In this document: one piece after another, positions 20,801 to 28,949 of the stretch
Layout: each line of letters opens with the position of its first letter
Position numbering within the stretch: the stretch's first letter is position 1
Position numbers and translations under genes: made by a program
Notes under the pieces: generated by a model
The model's input: only the letters and a program-made list of their open reading frames with translations
Told to the model about the DNA's origin: nothing
Database searches by the model: none
Origin: Chengkuizengella sp. SCS-71B
GTDB taxonomy: Bacteria > Bacillota > Bacilli > Paenibacillales > KCTC-33759
DNA length: 64,000 bases
Direction of reading: 5' to 3'
Assembly: GCF_040100845.1 (NCBI RefSeq)
Contig: NZ_JAZHSH010000001.1
Coordinates: 1,426,001 to 1,490,000, forward strand

Positions 20801-21209
20801 TTTAGATAGTTTATTAACTCATAAACACAAAATCTATGAAAGTTTAGAAGTCATCAATCTCTTTATGCACAGTTTTAAACAAAAAACTTCTTCAGAGGCT
20901 GAGTTAAAGAGAAATTTGGATGAACTAATAGAGTTTTTAAATGAAATTCTCATTGCAAAACAAGTTGAAAAATATAGATTTACAAAGTTGTTTCATGAAG
21001 GGAGTGAGGTTGCAAATCGGTTGGAGCAAGTAATTAAAAAGTGGGATTTTATTCGTAAAGGAGTTGTAAGGTTTATGTATTTACCTGTATACAAATCGGA
21101 AAATTTTACTTTGTGTTACCAGAAGCTCACTGAACTAGCAACGGATGAAAAGCAATTATTTGAGTTATTACATGTTGAATTAGAACAAACCATTATACAG
21201 GACAAATGA
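17871..21209 (+). CDS. trans-AT polyketide synthase, KS-ACP with C-terminal BtrH-like acyltransferase domain
   Basis: This protein of about 1112 residues has a ketosynthase (DTACSSS with Cys213, EAHGTGTKLGDP, NIGHLDS) and no reductive or AT domain. A carrier domain has GGNSI with Ser near 733. Residues from about 775 resemble the butirosin BtrH N-terminal family, a papain/C39-like fold: RSCFYN with Cys790, LDHTILVYGF with His894, and IIEHDRRE with an Asp near 911. BtrH moves an acyl chain from a carrier protein to an amine, so this domain may release the finished chain by transfer to an amine acceptor; no thioesterase is present. The start is the ATG at 17871 after GGAGG, overlapping the previous gene by 29 bases. 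The release role is inference. Confidence 0.88.
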   Translation: MENLSQMIFEKVSKGRMDKETALELLKSIKLEGMNEKVNDDIAIIGCSVHMPKAKNLEQYWDLIAHKKESITKFPNERQKDCLDFIKEFTSLREKDIQFSHGGYLDDVDQFDYSFFNLSPKEAALMDPNQRLFLESAWQCIDDAGYGGKRITGSRTGVYLGYADWPVYGQYISKKQPSNVSIASAGNTPSLIASRIAYMLDLKGPAFLVDTACSSSLVAVHLACMALKNNECDMAITGGVKVCLMPVDGVYEIGIESSSHYTSTFDDRSDGTVWGEGTVSLLLKPLQKSLKDLDHIYAVIKGSSSNQDGSSVGITAPNAAAQEQVLLEAWRDAGINPETIGYIEAHGTGTKLGDPIEIDGIQRAFRQYTNKKQFCAIGSVKTNIGHLDSASGIAGLVKGIAALKYKQLPPTINFAKPNRNIAFENSPVYVNDRLVQWETEEFPRRCGVSSFGFSGTNCHVVLEEAPLKTEQNMEKTQFIEMDEIHLLVLSAKSQFALKELIYKYRDVIALSECENDIKNICYTSNTGRAHYQYRLAMIAGNKQDLLQKLDFSSSIELQEIQNKEIYYGNFRIIAKQKLQTGQDHTSISKKRNLDEQVVELLTHGFQKDDKESLRNLCLLFVKGADIDWSILYKTQQRRKVPVPAYPFQKTRCWISTNILEDASDDKRGTLDFQDHSDDHIEIEEISIEDIVLTGLQDKTYNSLHRKIAHVWANILGMKEININDDFFEIGGNSILSIKMEVDLEKKYDLQLTSDEIYEYRSIKEFAIYLNGPEITIEPMEPFNDLYYRSCFYNSLFPIINHFGGDIMYFLLNDMILYKYEQEETENFSIQYAEAKPLNQIFDQVGLLVNHRFDNSNIVEELKQCISDGKPVVIWLDAFYESIRKDTYQKQHLDHTILVYGFNEKEQQFHIIEHDRRENLTYQKCKIPFSDIEKGCKAFSEHFVNEDGTTPTHYIFEKKSNYDFSQHIGSKELYQNIFLDSLLTHKHKIYESLEVINLFMHSFKQKTSSEAELKRNLDELIEFLNEILIAKQVEKYRFTKLFHEGSEVANRLEQVIKKWDFIRKGVVRFMYLPVYKSENFTLCYQKLTELATDEKQLFELLHVELEQTIIQDK

Positions 21210-21221
21210 GGGGGAAAATCG

Positions 21222-21491
21222 ATGTCAATTGATGTAAAAGAAAAAGTATTAAACATGTTGAAGGAAAATCTTGAAGTAAGTGACGAGGTAGATATAGATC
21301 AATTAGGTCTTGATGATGATTTATCTGTATTAGGAGTTAACTCTATGACATTTATAAAACTGGTTATTGCAGCGGAAATGGAATTTGGTATGACTTGGGA
21401 TGATGAAGAATTGGATTTTCGTAATTTTTCAACGATTAACAATATTATTAACTATATTTCAAATTCACCTGAGAATCATACTTCAGGATAA
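21222..21491 (+). CDS. Stand-alone acyl carrier protein
   Basis: This acidic 89-residue protein has the carrier-protein pattern of four short helices. LGVNSMTFIKLVI contains the serine that would hold 4'-phosphopantetheine, near residue 42. It begins 12 bases after the large KS protein, with GAGGGGG upstream. It may carry the substrate of the radical SAM enzyme encoded next, or of the BtrH-like proteins, as BtrI does for BtrH in butirosin. It is not a FabD/FabH-linked fatty-acid ACP by context. Partner assignment is inference. Confidence 0.83.
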   Translation: MSIDVKEKVLNMLKENLEVSDEVDIDQLGLDDDLSVLGVNSMTFIKLVIAAEMEFGMTWDDEELDFRNFSTINNIINYISNSPENHTSG

Positions 21492-21526
21492 TAAGTTCTT
21501 ATGAAGTGAAAGAAGGGGATGGAATT

Positions 21527-22669
21527 ATGTTAACAAAAGCTGGGGATTTAGGTAATGAAAAACTTCTAGAACATGTACAGAATTTAACTCCAAAATTGAA
21601 ACAAATTACGATTTTTGCTTCGGATTTATGTAATTATAGATGTTCATTTTGTCATATATGGGGGGAAACAGGCTGGGCGTTAAAAGAACCACAAAGGGTA
21701 ATCAAAGAACAATTAGATATTGATGTGATTAAAAAATTTATGGATCAGGTGTTGGAAGTAAATCCTAAAATAGGTGTTATCATTACGGGTGGTGAACCTA
21801 TGTTGTATAAAAATTTTACAGAATTAGTAGAGTATTTAAGAAGTAAAAAGGTTACGATTTACGTACTTACAAACGGCTCATTGATCAAGAACAAAATCGA
21901 TTTAATTATAAATAATGTGGTTGCGTTGAATATCTCTATTGATGGACCCGAGGAATATCATGATTCGATTAGAGGCAAGGGGAGTTTTCAGCAAATATGT
22001 GAAAATATTGAGCTGCTCATTAAAGAGAAAAAGAAAAGAAGAAGAATGTTTCCTTTTATAAATATTAATATGACGCTTTCTAAATACAACTATCAAAGCG
22101 CAAAACCATTCCTATCAGCGCTAAGGGATCGATTTAGCAATGAAAAAATCATTCTTCATGATACGATGAATCCTTGGATAAAATCAAGAGACCTATCCGT
22201 AAATTTTTGGCCTCTATTATTTACGACACGTGAGAAAGGTAAGCAGTATGCGATAGAAATGAAGGAATTGTTAGATTGCGACGTTTCCCCTGCTTGGGAA
22301 GGATTTGTCGAAGACCCTATCGGTATTGATACGAAACGTTTAAAAAATGACCTGGAAGATATTTGGGAGAGTGAAGGAGTAGACAGTTCAAATTTTGTAG
22401 ATGTAGAAGAGTATTTTAATAATATAAAGAATGTTTTTGGTAGATCTAAATGTCTAGCTCCATGGCATGAGCTTATCATTCGCAGAACAGGAGATGTATA
22501 TCCTTGTGTTGATTTTCCAGACTATAAACTTGGAAATATTCACGAATCATCCTTTGAAGAGATCTGGACTGGGGACAAGGTTGCGAAATTTAGAGAGGTA
22601 TTAAAAACACGTAATTTAAATGTATGTAATCGATGTACCCGTTTATTTGCAGATAAAGAGTCGTTTTAA
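21527..22669 (+). CDS. Radical SAM enzyme with SPASM-type C-terminus
   Basis: The protein of about 380 residues has the CxxxCxxC cluster motif in CNYRCSFC near residue 37, and GGEP plus the TNG and SIDGPEEYHD segments of the radical SAM barrel. A cysteine-rich C-terminus (CLAPWHE, YPCVDFPDYKLGNI, CNRC) is typical of SPASM/twitch auxiliary iron-sulfur clusters. Such enzymes oxidise or rearrange carrier-bound or peptide substrates; BtrN in butirosin is one example. Its place between a free ACP and a BtrH-like gene suggests modification of a carrier-bound unit. The ATG at 21527 is chosen for AAGGGG 9-14 bases upstream; a GTG 21 bases earlier is in frame. Reaction unknown. Confidence 0.87.
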   Translation: MLTKAGDLGNEKLLEHVQNLTPKLKQITIFASDLCNYRCSFCHIWGETGWALKEPQRVIKEQLDIDVIKKFMDQVLEVNPKIGVIITGGEPMLYKNFTELVEYLRSKKVTIYVLTNGSLIKNKIDLIINNVVALNISIDGPEEYHDSIRGKGSFQQICENIELLIKEKKKRRRMFPFININMTLSKYNYQSAKPFLSALRDRFSNEKIILHDTMNPWIKSRDLSVNFWPLLFTTREKGKQYAIEMKELLDCDVSPAWEGFVEDPIGIDTKRLKNDLEDIWESEGVDSSNFVDVEEYFNNIKNVFGRSKCLAPWHELIIRRTGDVYPCVDFPDYKLGNIHESSFEEIWTGDKVAKFREVLKTRNLNVCNRCTRLFADKESF

Positions 22670-22700
22670 TTACCTTAATTGAGAGGAATGAAAACTAATC

Positions 22701-23747
22701 ATGAAAAAAAGTTTGAAAGTCAATTATCCAATGATCACCTCTTATCCCAGACATGCGTTTAACTTAGCCATTATTAGTACGATAGAAAATTCTATTCCGT
22801 GGGTATTTTCTAATTACGTACAATTAAGATGTCATACTCAATCATTGCATGAAAAATATATTTATGCAGATTGGTTTGAATTTGATGCTTATAACCCGAC
22901 GTTAGATGATAACCCATTAGTTTATTATCAGATTATTTATAGGGAACTCATTTTAAAGTATACCAACAATATTGTTGAATTTACGATAGATTGGATCAAT
23001 GATGGATATTATTTTTTTACGCATCTAAATGAATTTTATGTTCCAAATACGAGAGCTTATCAATTTAGAGATTTTCCTCATAGCAATTTGATTTTTGGTT
23101 TTGACAAAGTAGAAGAGTCATTTGAAATTGCATATTTTGATAAGGATGGCAAACTGGCTTTTGGTAAAATCGGTTTTGAAGATTATGCTAACTCTTTTAA
23201 CACGCTCGTGGTATCACAGGATTATTTAAAATACAATTATTTAGTTAAACCTAGAGATTCATTTGATTACAAGTATGACGCAAAAACCAATCTACAAACA
23301 TTTAAAGATTATTTGCAAGGAAATAGAGCGATGGATTTACATTATGATCGATATCGTATGTTTGGAACGAATGTTGATCAGTTTGATTTTGGGATAGATG
23401 TATATAAAAATTTAGAAATTTATACAATTTATTTGGAAGAAGCGGATATAGTGTATGATATTCGTCCATTTCACATCTTATGGGAGCATAAATCCTGTTT
23501 GAAAAAACACTTGCAATATATAAATGAATTGAACTTGTTAGGTAACTATCCTGTATTGGATAACATGCTTAAAGAGGTTGAGGATCAAACGAAGAAATTA
23601 AGAAATCTCTTTTTGAAAGTTGCCTACTTGCATATGAATACAGAAAAAACAGATTTAAATGCAATCAAAAAGGTAAGGGAAAGGTTGATAAAATTGAAAA
23701 ATGAAGAAATAAAATTTTTTGAAAGTTTAATAGAACAGTTATCATAA
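22701..23747 (+). CDS. BtrH-like protein lacking the catalytic cysteine
   Basis: The 348-residue protein shows the layout of the C-terminal domain of the second PKS. PHSNLIFGF matches LDHTILVYGF including the His, and EIAYFDKDG matches IIEHDRRE. Where that domain has RSCFYN this one has PRHAFNL, so the nucleophilic Cys is replaced by Ala. The C-terminal third is a long charged helix-rich segment, also matched in the PKS tail. It could be a non-catalytic partner or acceptor-binding subunit. It is the last cluster gene, followed 62 bases later by a terminator. Family assignment is from pattern only and moderate. Confidence 0.6.
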   Translation: MKKSLKVNYPMITSYPRHAFNLAIISTIENSIPWVFSNYVQLRCHTQSLHEKYIYADWFEFDAYNPTLDDNPLVYYQIIYRELILKYTNNIVEFTIDWINDGYYFFTHLNEFYVPNTRAYQFRDFPHSNLIFGFDKVEESFEIAYFDKDGKLAFGKIGFEDYANSFNTLVVSQDYLKYNYLVKPRDSFDYKYDAKTNLQTFKDYLQGNRAMDLHYDRYRMFGTNVDQFDFGIDVYKNLEIYTIYLEEADIVYDIRPFHILWEHKSCLKKHLQYINELNLLGNYPVLDNMLKEVEDQTKKLRNLFLKVAYLHMNTEKTDLNAIKKVRERLIKLKNEEIKFFESLIEQLS

Positions 23748-23808
23748 AGTGAGCAATACCTGAGAAGAAGGGATGAATCACTAGATCGAGTATATATGCT
23801 ACCAATCC

Positions 23809-23847
23809 AAAAAGTCGAATTCCTGTAATCTAAGGAACCGACTTTTT
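23809..23847 (+). terminator. Rho-independent terminator closing the biosynthetic cluster
   Basis: AAAAAGTCG with ATTCCT pairs with AGGAA and CGACTTTTT around an 8-base loop, ending in a run of T. The A-rich left arm means it may also stop the convergent Nudix gene transcript. Confidence 0.85.
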
Positions 23848-23892
23848 ATTCTTTGTTTCTATGTATTATTTCGTTAGTTTAATGTAAAAAAA

Positions 23893-24645
23893 CTATTTAA
23901 TCTTCAATTCTTCTTTCAAGACAGGACTTAGAAAATCTAATTTTGGGTTATTATCATATTTGAAAAAATCTGAAACTGAGTCACTATCTGCTGATAATAA
24001 TACAATGGATGAAAATTCTGGATCTATCCCTTTTTCGTGTAGAGCTATTTCAAATTGCTCATACCGATTTTGAAATTCTAATGAATCCATGTTTAATTGA
24101 ATGAAATAAACGAGAGCTATATTTCCCCAATGTACGAGATATCGTGGTTCTACTTTTGCCACTAGATTTTGTTCTTTTAAATCGATTCCAATTTCTTCTT
24201 TAGCTTCACGAATAAGACTACCTAACATATCTACAGTATCTCCATGTATGTCGTTATTGTCTATCCCTCCTGCTATAAATTGTATACGGGTTGGATTAGT
24301 CGTCTGGTTATTCATCTTTCCTAATATATAATAGTTATCCTTTGTTAATATAAGTCCGTTAGCAACTATAACAGGGCAACTGAATTTTTCTTGTATGTTG
24401 TGACGCTTAGTATATAGAAAATGAGCAAAATCAGTTTTATGCAACGTAACGAGTAATTCATTTTCTGTTTCTTTGATTTTTTTTATTGAAAATATGTCGC
24501 CCCTATGGAACGTTTCTCCACTTTTAATGAGAGAGTCCCAATATAAATTAATAGATTGTTGTAGAGATTGTGGTAAGTCCATATGTTTTTCAGAAACCGT
24601 TATTTTAACATTTATCGGGATTTTTTTGACTGTAACCTTATTCAA
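23893..24645 (-). CDS. Nudix hydrolase-domain protein
   Basis: The 250-residue protein has a Nudix box from about residue 137: a Gly-rich lead-in, then LIREAKEEIGID, which matches REXXEEXG. About 90 residues with no recognisable motif precede it, making it longer than minimal Nudix enzymes. It would hydrolyse a nucleoside diphosphate-linked substrate, but the substrate cannot be named. It points toward the NRPS/PKS cluster and stops just past the shared terminator, so it is probably not part of it. A short unlisted reading frame upstream on the same strand (24674-24853) looks truncated. Confidence 0.75.
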   Translation of the reverse strand: MNKVTVKKIPINVKITVSEKHMDLPQSLQQSINLYWDSLIKSGETFHRGDIFSIKKIKETENELLVTLHKTDFAHFLYTKRHNIQEKFSCPVIVANGLILTKDNYYILGKMNNQTTNPTRIQFIAGGIDNNDIHGDTVDMLGSLIREAKEEIGIDLKEQNLVAKVEPRYLVHWGNIALVYFIQLNMDSLEFQNRYEQFEIALHEKGIDPEFSSIVLLSADSDSVSDFFKYDNNPKLDFLSPVLKEELKIK

Positions 24646-24673
24646 AATCCGAACCTCGTTTCTATAATAAATC

Positions 24674-24853
24674 TTAAACCTTAAGCTGTAAATTCATCTT
24701 TTGATTTAATAATTCTTTAACATTTTGTATAGTATTTTTTATAAATTCATCAACTTCAATGGACGTGAGATAGATAAACTCGTGGTCATCGGAAATCATA
24801 TTATTGTGAAGTTTAATCCATTCTTCATCCGTTATCAAATGAATGTAATATAA
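24674..24853 (-). pseudogene. Truncated C-terminal coding remnant, unknown family
   Basis: The minus strand stays open for 59 codons and reads YYIHLITDEEWIKLHNNM, then SIEVDEFIKNTIQNVKELL. Composition is protein-like, but there is no upstream start with a ribosome binding site and a stop closes the frame at 24854. It lies 29 bases before the Nudix gene in the same direction, so it may be the tail of a former partner gene. Family not recognised. Confidence 0.35.
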
Positions 24854-25084
24854 TCACATGATTTTTCAGATGATTTTATTTTGCACCTAGTCACAGCTTA
24901 GCTGCTACTAAATCAACTTAAGGATATCAGAAAAAATTTTTCAAACATCCCATAATAATTATAAAATAATTTTTTGTGTGATATTGCAATAATTTTTTTA
25001 TATAAAATTTCCAAGAGTGGGTTTCAAGGACTATAAGGTGTGGAACCAGCAACTAAACGACAAGACGTAATTTGTTCAAAATAT

Positions 25085-25125
25085 GTAAAAAGAACCGATT
25101 TTCTCATTAATTCGGTTCTTTTTAC
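25085..25125. terminator. Large perfect inverted repeat, bidirectional terminator-like
   Basis: GTAAAAAGAACCGA pairs with TCGGTTCTTTTTAC without mismatch, and pairing continues outward by several A/T bases to about 25079-25131. With T runs on either strand it can end transcripts from both sides. It isolates the collagenase unit from the left. Confidence 0.8.
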
Positions 25126-25262
25126 ATATTTTACACAGTTCCATTCTATTCTAGAATATACATAAATAGTTTTATTATATTATTTATTAATAAATAACTA
25201 TAATTATAGACTATACTAAAAAATGCTAATGGGAAAATAACAAAAAAGGAGCTAAAACAATT

Positions 25263-25379
25263 ATGAAGACAGAAATGACATTAGTACAATTAGATGGATT
25301 ATCTAAAGTTGACAAGGCTGTCATATCAAGAATCGAAAGGAGGTGGTGCATTTCTATTATTTCTTGTAGTAAATTTTGA
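25263..25379 (+). CDS. Small ORF, 38 residues, function unknown
   Basis: The ATG at 25263 follows AAAAAGGAGC and gives MKTEMTLVQLDGLSKVDKAV, ending at 25379. A second AAAGGAGGTGG lies inside it (25336-25346). Shifting frame at that point gives GGGAFLLFLVVNFEKI before a stop at 25406, so a once longer protein with a Gly-rich hinge and hydrophobic tail may have been frameshifted. It ends 24 bases before the collagenase start and could be a leader peptide. Not recognised; could be chance. Confidence 0.35.
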   Translation: MKTEMTLVQLDGLSKVDKAVISRIERRWCISIISCSKF

Positions 25380-25403
25380 AAAAATAAAAAGTGGAGGTAT
25401 TCT

Positions 25404-28400
25404 ATGAAAATATTTAAGAACAAATTAATAGGCAAAATGTTTCTTTTATTACTTTCTATCAGCATTATTTTTCCCTCAAATTATAATGTTTTAGCAAAAC
25501 ATTCCAAAGAACAGAGTATGAGTCAAGAATTACGAGCCCCAGCCTCTCCAATTCAAACTTTTCAATATGAAAAAAGTATTCATGTAAAAAATAGTTCTAA
25601 CATTGAACGATATCGTCCCGCGATACCTACAAGAGCTGATGGACAACGGGCAATAGATACACTATCTGTAAGTATTGCTTCAAATCATGAATACACATTT
25701 GATGATCTTAATCGCTTATCTTATGCAAATTTAGTAGATGTTTTAGTAACGATAAATACCGATGAAATAACAGATTTTTGGACTTATAGTCAAGATGTAG
25801 TTGAATTTTATCGAGATAGACAACGTCTTATATATCTCAGTGATGAAATTGAACAGAGAGGTTCTCAATATACCTCTAATGATGATAGAGGGCTCGCAAC
25901 TCTTATTGAAGTGTTAAATAAAGGCTTTTTATATCAATGGGACTTTAATGATCCTGATATGGATTATTTGAAAGATTTATCATTCAGAGCAGAGATTACT
26001 CCAGCAGTTCTGTCTGTGATGAACAATTCTGATTTTGCACTTGGGACGGATACGCAGGAGGCAGTCGTGGCACAGATAGGGTACTTAATCAGTAATTCTA
26101 CAACAGATATAGATATGTTTGATGAAGCCTATTCTGTCATTAGATACTTTAATAATGGAGTAGATAATTATATTACTGATCCATCTAAAACGAATGCCAT
26201 ATATGCTCTGTTAAGTGGTTTGAATTATAATTTGTATTATAATTACCGTTTTGGACCTTATGACACTCCTAACCAAGCTCCATGGTATGGACAAATTGAT
26301 ACTTTTTTTAATGAAGTAGCTTATATTTTAAATTTTAATCAGTTTGCAGACACGGATCATGAATGGTTGATTGATAATGCTGTTTATGTAATTACTGAAG
26401 AGGGAAGGTTCCACAGTAATGCTAACTTCGCTTTAAACACATTAAATGATGCGTTAAATGTATATCCTTATTATGGTGGAGTTTATTTAGCGCTTGCAGC
26501 ATCAGTTGATGATTTAGGAGGTAATATTAACTACCCATCGATCGTAGCGGATTATGAAGATCACTATTATGGAAATCATTACACATTTGATGATGGAGAA
26601 TTCATAATTAAAGCAGGAGATAGAGTATCTGAAGAAGATATTCAAAGAATTTATTGGGCATCAAAAGAAGTTAAAGCACAATTCCATCGATTATATGGAG
26701 TAAATGAACCAGTTGAAACTGGCAATCCAGATGATGTATTAACGGCCATTATTTATAATGATAGTGATGAATATGGAATGAATCGATATTTGAATGGTTT
26801 AGATACTAATAATGGCGGTATCTATATTGAAAGCTGGGGTACGTTCTATACATGGGATAGAGAAGTACCTACAGATAGTATTTATGGGTTAGAAGAACTA
26901 TTTAGACATGAATATTTTCATTTTCTTCAAAGCAGATTTTTAGTGCCGGGCATGTGGGGTGATACAGATTTATATAACAATGATCGATTAGTATGGGTTG
27001 AAGAAGGTGGAGGAGAGTTTTTTGCTGGTTCAACTAGAACAGGAATTGATACTAGATCAACAAAAATAGGAAACATACATTCAAATCCATCTGACTGGTA
27101 TACTTTGGATCAAGTATTACACGGAACCTATGGATTATGGGATATTTACGATTATTCCTACGCATTTTATGATTTTATTTACAATCATCATATGGATATC
27201 TTTGATAATGTAAAACAATATATAAGTAATGAAGATGCTGATGGGTTTGATCATTATATGGATGATTTAGCAAGAAACACTAATTTAGAAGATGAATATC
27301 ACAATCATATTCAAAATTTGATCAATGATGGAGGGCGAGTTGTATTAGTAGAGGATGATTATTTAGTTAATCATTCTAATAGATCTCTACCAACCATAAG
27401 TTCCGATATTACAAATGAGATTAGTTTACGTAATGTAATAGAAAACACCTATAATTCTGATCTTTTTGACACCTATACTATTGAAGGTAGATATGTTGGG
27501 GGTAGGTCGAACGGTGAAGTAAATGATAGGGAAGCAATGAACAATATTGTAAATCAGGTATTAGGAAACTTAGATAACCGATGGAGCGGCTATAGAACGG
27601 TCACTGCTTATTTTGTGAATCATAGAGTGAATTCAAATGGTGATTATGAATATGATGTCGTATTCCATGGATTACTTCCGGATCAGGGGACTGGTACAGG
27701 GTCAGACCCTGTAGCAGATATTAGTGGTCCTAGCAGCGCTTTAGTAAATGAAACCGTTAGTTTCTCAAGTGATGGTTCATATGATCCAGATGGTACTATC
27801 GACTTTTATGATTGGAATTTTGATGATGGTTCGACAAGCACGAGAGCAAATCCAACTCATACCTTTACAGCACCAGGTATTTACTCTGTTAGGTTAACAG
27901 TTACCGATAATGAAGGAAGAACAGATACGACAGTAACTACAATTCGTATAACAGAAGAAGATACAGGAGGAGGTGAACCTGGAATCATATTGCAAACAAA
28001 TGGGACATTAACTAGTCAAAACTCAGGTGATAATCACTATTTTACAGCTGTTGGAACCGGAGAAACTTCAATTACCTTAACAGTACCTAGTGCTAATGAT
28101 GCCATTACTTGGGTGCTATATGAAGCGATTACTGGAGATAGAGTAGATTGGGCGATACAAAACGGTAATGTTCATGAAAGGACGATGAACCTTGTGTCGG
28201 GCACTGAATACGAGATCTTGGTGTATACTTGGGAAACTGCAACGATTGATTATGATCTTCTTGTCATTGGGGACGGTAGCCCCACTGATCCGACAGATCC
28301 AGGAACTGGTACGGGTGAGGGGAGCGGAACTGGATTTGATCCTGTAGCAGACATTAGTGCTCCTAGCACCGCAATAGTAAACGAAACGATTAATTTCTCA

Positions 28401-28949
28401 AGTGACGGTTCATATGATGCAGATGGTACTATCGACTTTTATGATTGGAATTTTGATGATGGAACGACGAGTACAAGAGCAAATCCGACTCATACCTATA
28501 CAACACCAGGTAATTACTCTGTGAGATTAACCGTTACGGATGATCAAGGCAGAACAGATACGACGGTAATTACAATTCGTATAACAGAAGATGATAAAGG
28601 AGAAGGTCAATCTAGTATCATTCTTGAAACTAGTGGTACATTAACTAGTCAAAACTCAGGTGATAATCATTATTTTACAGCTTTTGGAACCGGAGAAACT
28701 ACAATCACATTAACAGTACCTAGTGCTAATGACGCTATTACCTGGGTGTTATATGAAGCGGCTACAGGAGTTAGAGTGGGTTGGGCGAGACAAAACGGCA
28801 ATGTCCATGAATGGACGATGAACCTTGTACAAGGCACTGAATATGAGATCTTGATGTATACTTGGGAAACAGCAACGGTTGATTATGATCTTCTTGCCAT
28901 TGAGGACGGTACCCCTACAGATTCGACAGATCCAGGAATTGGTGGGTAG
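25404..28949 (+). CDS. Secreted M9-type collagenase with two PKD and two PPC-like domains
   Basis: The 1181-residue protein has a signal peptide (residues 1-32, ending VLAKHS) and an M9 activator-like region. The catalytic zinc motif is HEYFH near residue 502, with EEGGGEFF about 30 residues later as the third ligand region. The tail alternates PKD (766-850), PPC-like (860-955), PKD (976-1062) and PPC-like (1069-1166) domains that bind collagen fibres in clostridial and bacillary collagenases. The two PKD-PPC units are nearly identical, so they arose by recent duplication. GTGGAGG stands before the ATG. The frame stops at GIGG, and coding-like sequence continues for about 150 bases in other frames, so the C-terminus may be clipped. 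Confidence 0.92.
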   Translation: MKIFKNKLIGKMFLLLLSISIIFPSNYNVLAKHSKEQSMSQELRAPASPIQTFQYEKSIHVKNSSNIERYRPAIPTRADGQRAIDTLSVSIASNHEYTFDDLNRLSYANLVDVLVTINTDEITDFWTYSQDVVEFYRDRQRLIYLSDEIEQRGSQYTSNDDRGLATLIEVLNKGFLYQWDFNDPDMDYLKDLSFRAEITPAVLSVMNNSDFALGTDTQEAVVAQIGYLISNSTTDIDMFDEAYSVIRYFNNGVDNYITDPSKTNAIYALLSGLNYNLYYNYRFGPYDTPNQAPWYGQIDTFFNEVAYILNFNQFADTDHEWLIDNAVYVITEEGRFHSNANFALNTLNDALNVYPYYGGVYLALAASVDDLGGNINYPSIVADYEDHYYGNHYTFDDGEFIIKAGDRVSEEDIQRIYWASKEVKAQFHRLYGVNEPVETGNPDDVLTAIIYNDSDEYGMNRYLNGLDTNNGGIYIESWGTFYTWDREVPTDSIYGLEELFRHEYFHFLQSRFLVPGMWGDTDLYNNDRLVWVEEGGGEFFAGSTRTGIDTRSTKIGNIHSNPSDWYTLDQVLHGTYGLWDIYDYSYAFYDFIYNHHMDIFDNVKQYISNEDADGFDHYMDDLARNTNLEDEYHNHIQNLINDGGRVVLVEDDYLVNHSNRSLPTISSDITNEISLRNVIENTYNSDLFDTYTIEGRYVGGRSNGEVNDREAMNNIVNQVLGNLDNRWSGYRTVTAYFVNHRVNSNGDYEYDVVFHGLLPDQGTGTGSDPVADISGPSSALVNETVSFSSDGSYDPDGTIDFYDWNFDDGSTSTRANPTHTFTAPGIYSVRLTVTDNEGRTDTTVTTIRITEEDTGGGEPGIILQTNGTLTSQNSGDNHYFTAVGTGETSITLTVPSANDAITWVLYEAITGDRVDWAIQNGNVHERTMNLVSGTEYEILVYTWETATIDYDLLVIGDGSPTDPTDPGTGTGEGSGTGFDPVADISAPSTAIVNETINFSSDGSYDADGTIDFYDWNFDDGTTSTRANPTHTYTTPGNYSVRLTVTDDQGRTDTTVITIRITEDDKGEGQSSIILETSGTLTSQNSGDNHYFTAFGTGETTITLTVPSANDAITWVLYEAATGVRVGWARQNGNVHEWTMNLVQGTEYEILMYTWETATVDYDLLAIEDGTPTDSTDPGIGG

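Noticed and set aside
27690..28900. Long direct repeats
   Set aside because: They are the duplicated PKD/PPC-like domains of the collagenase, already explained by coding.
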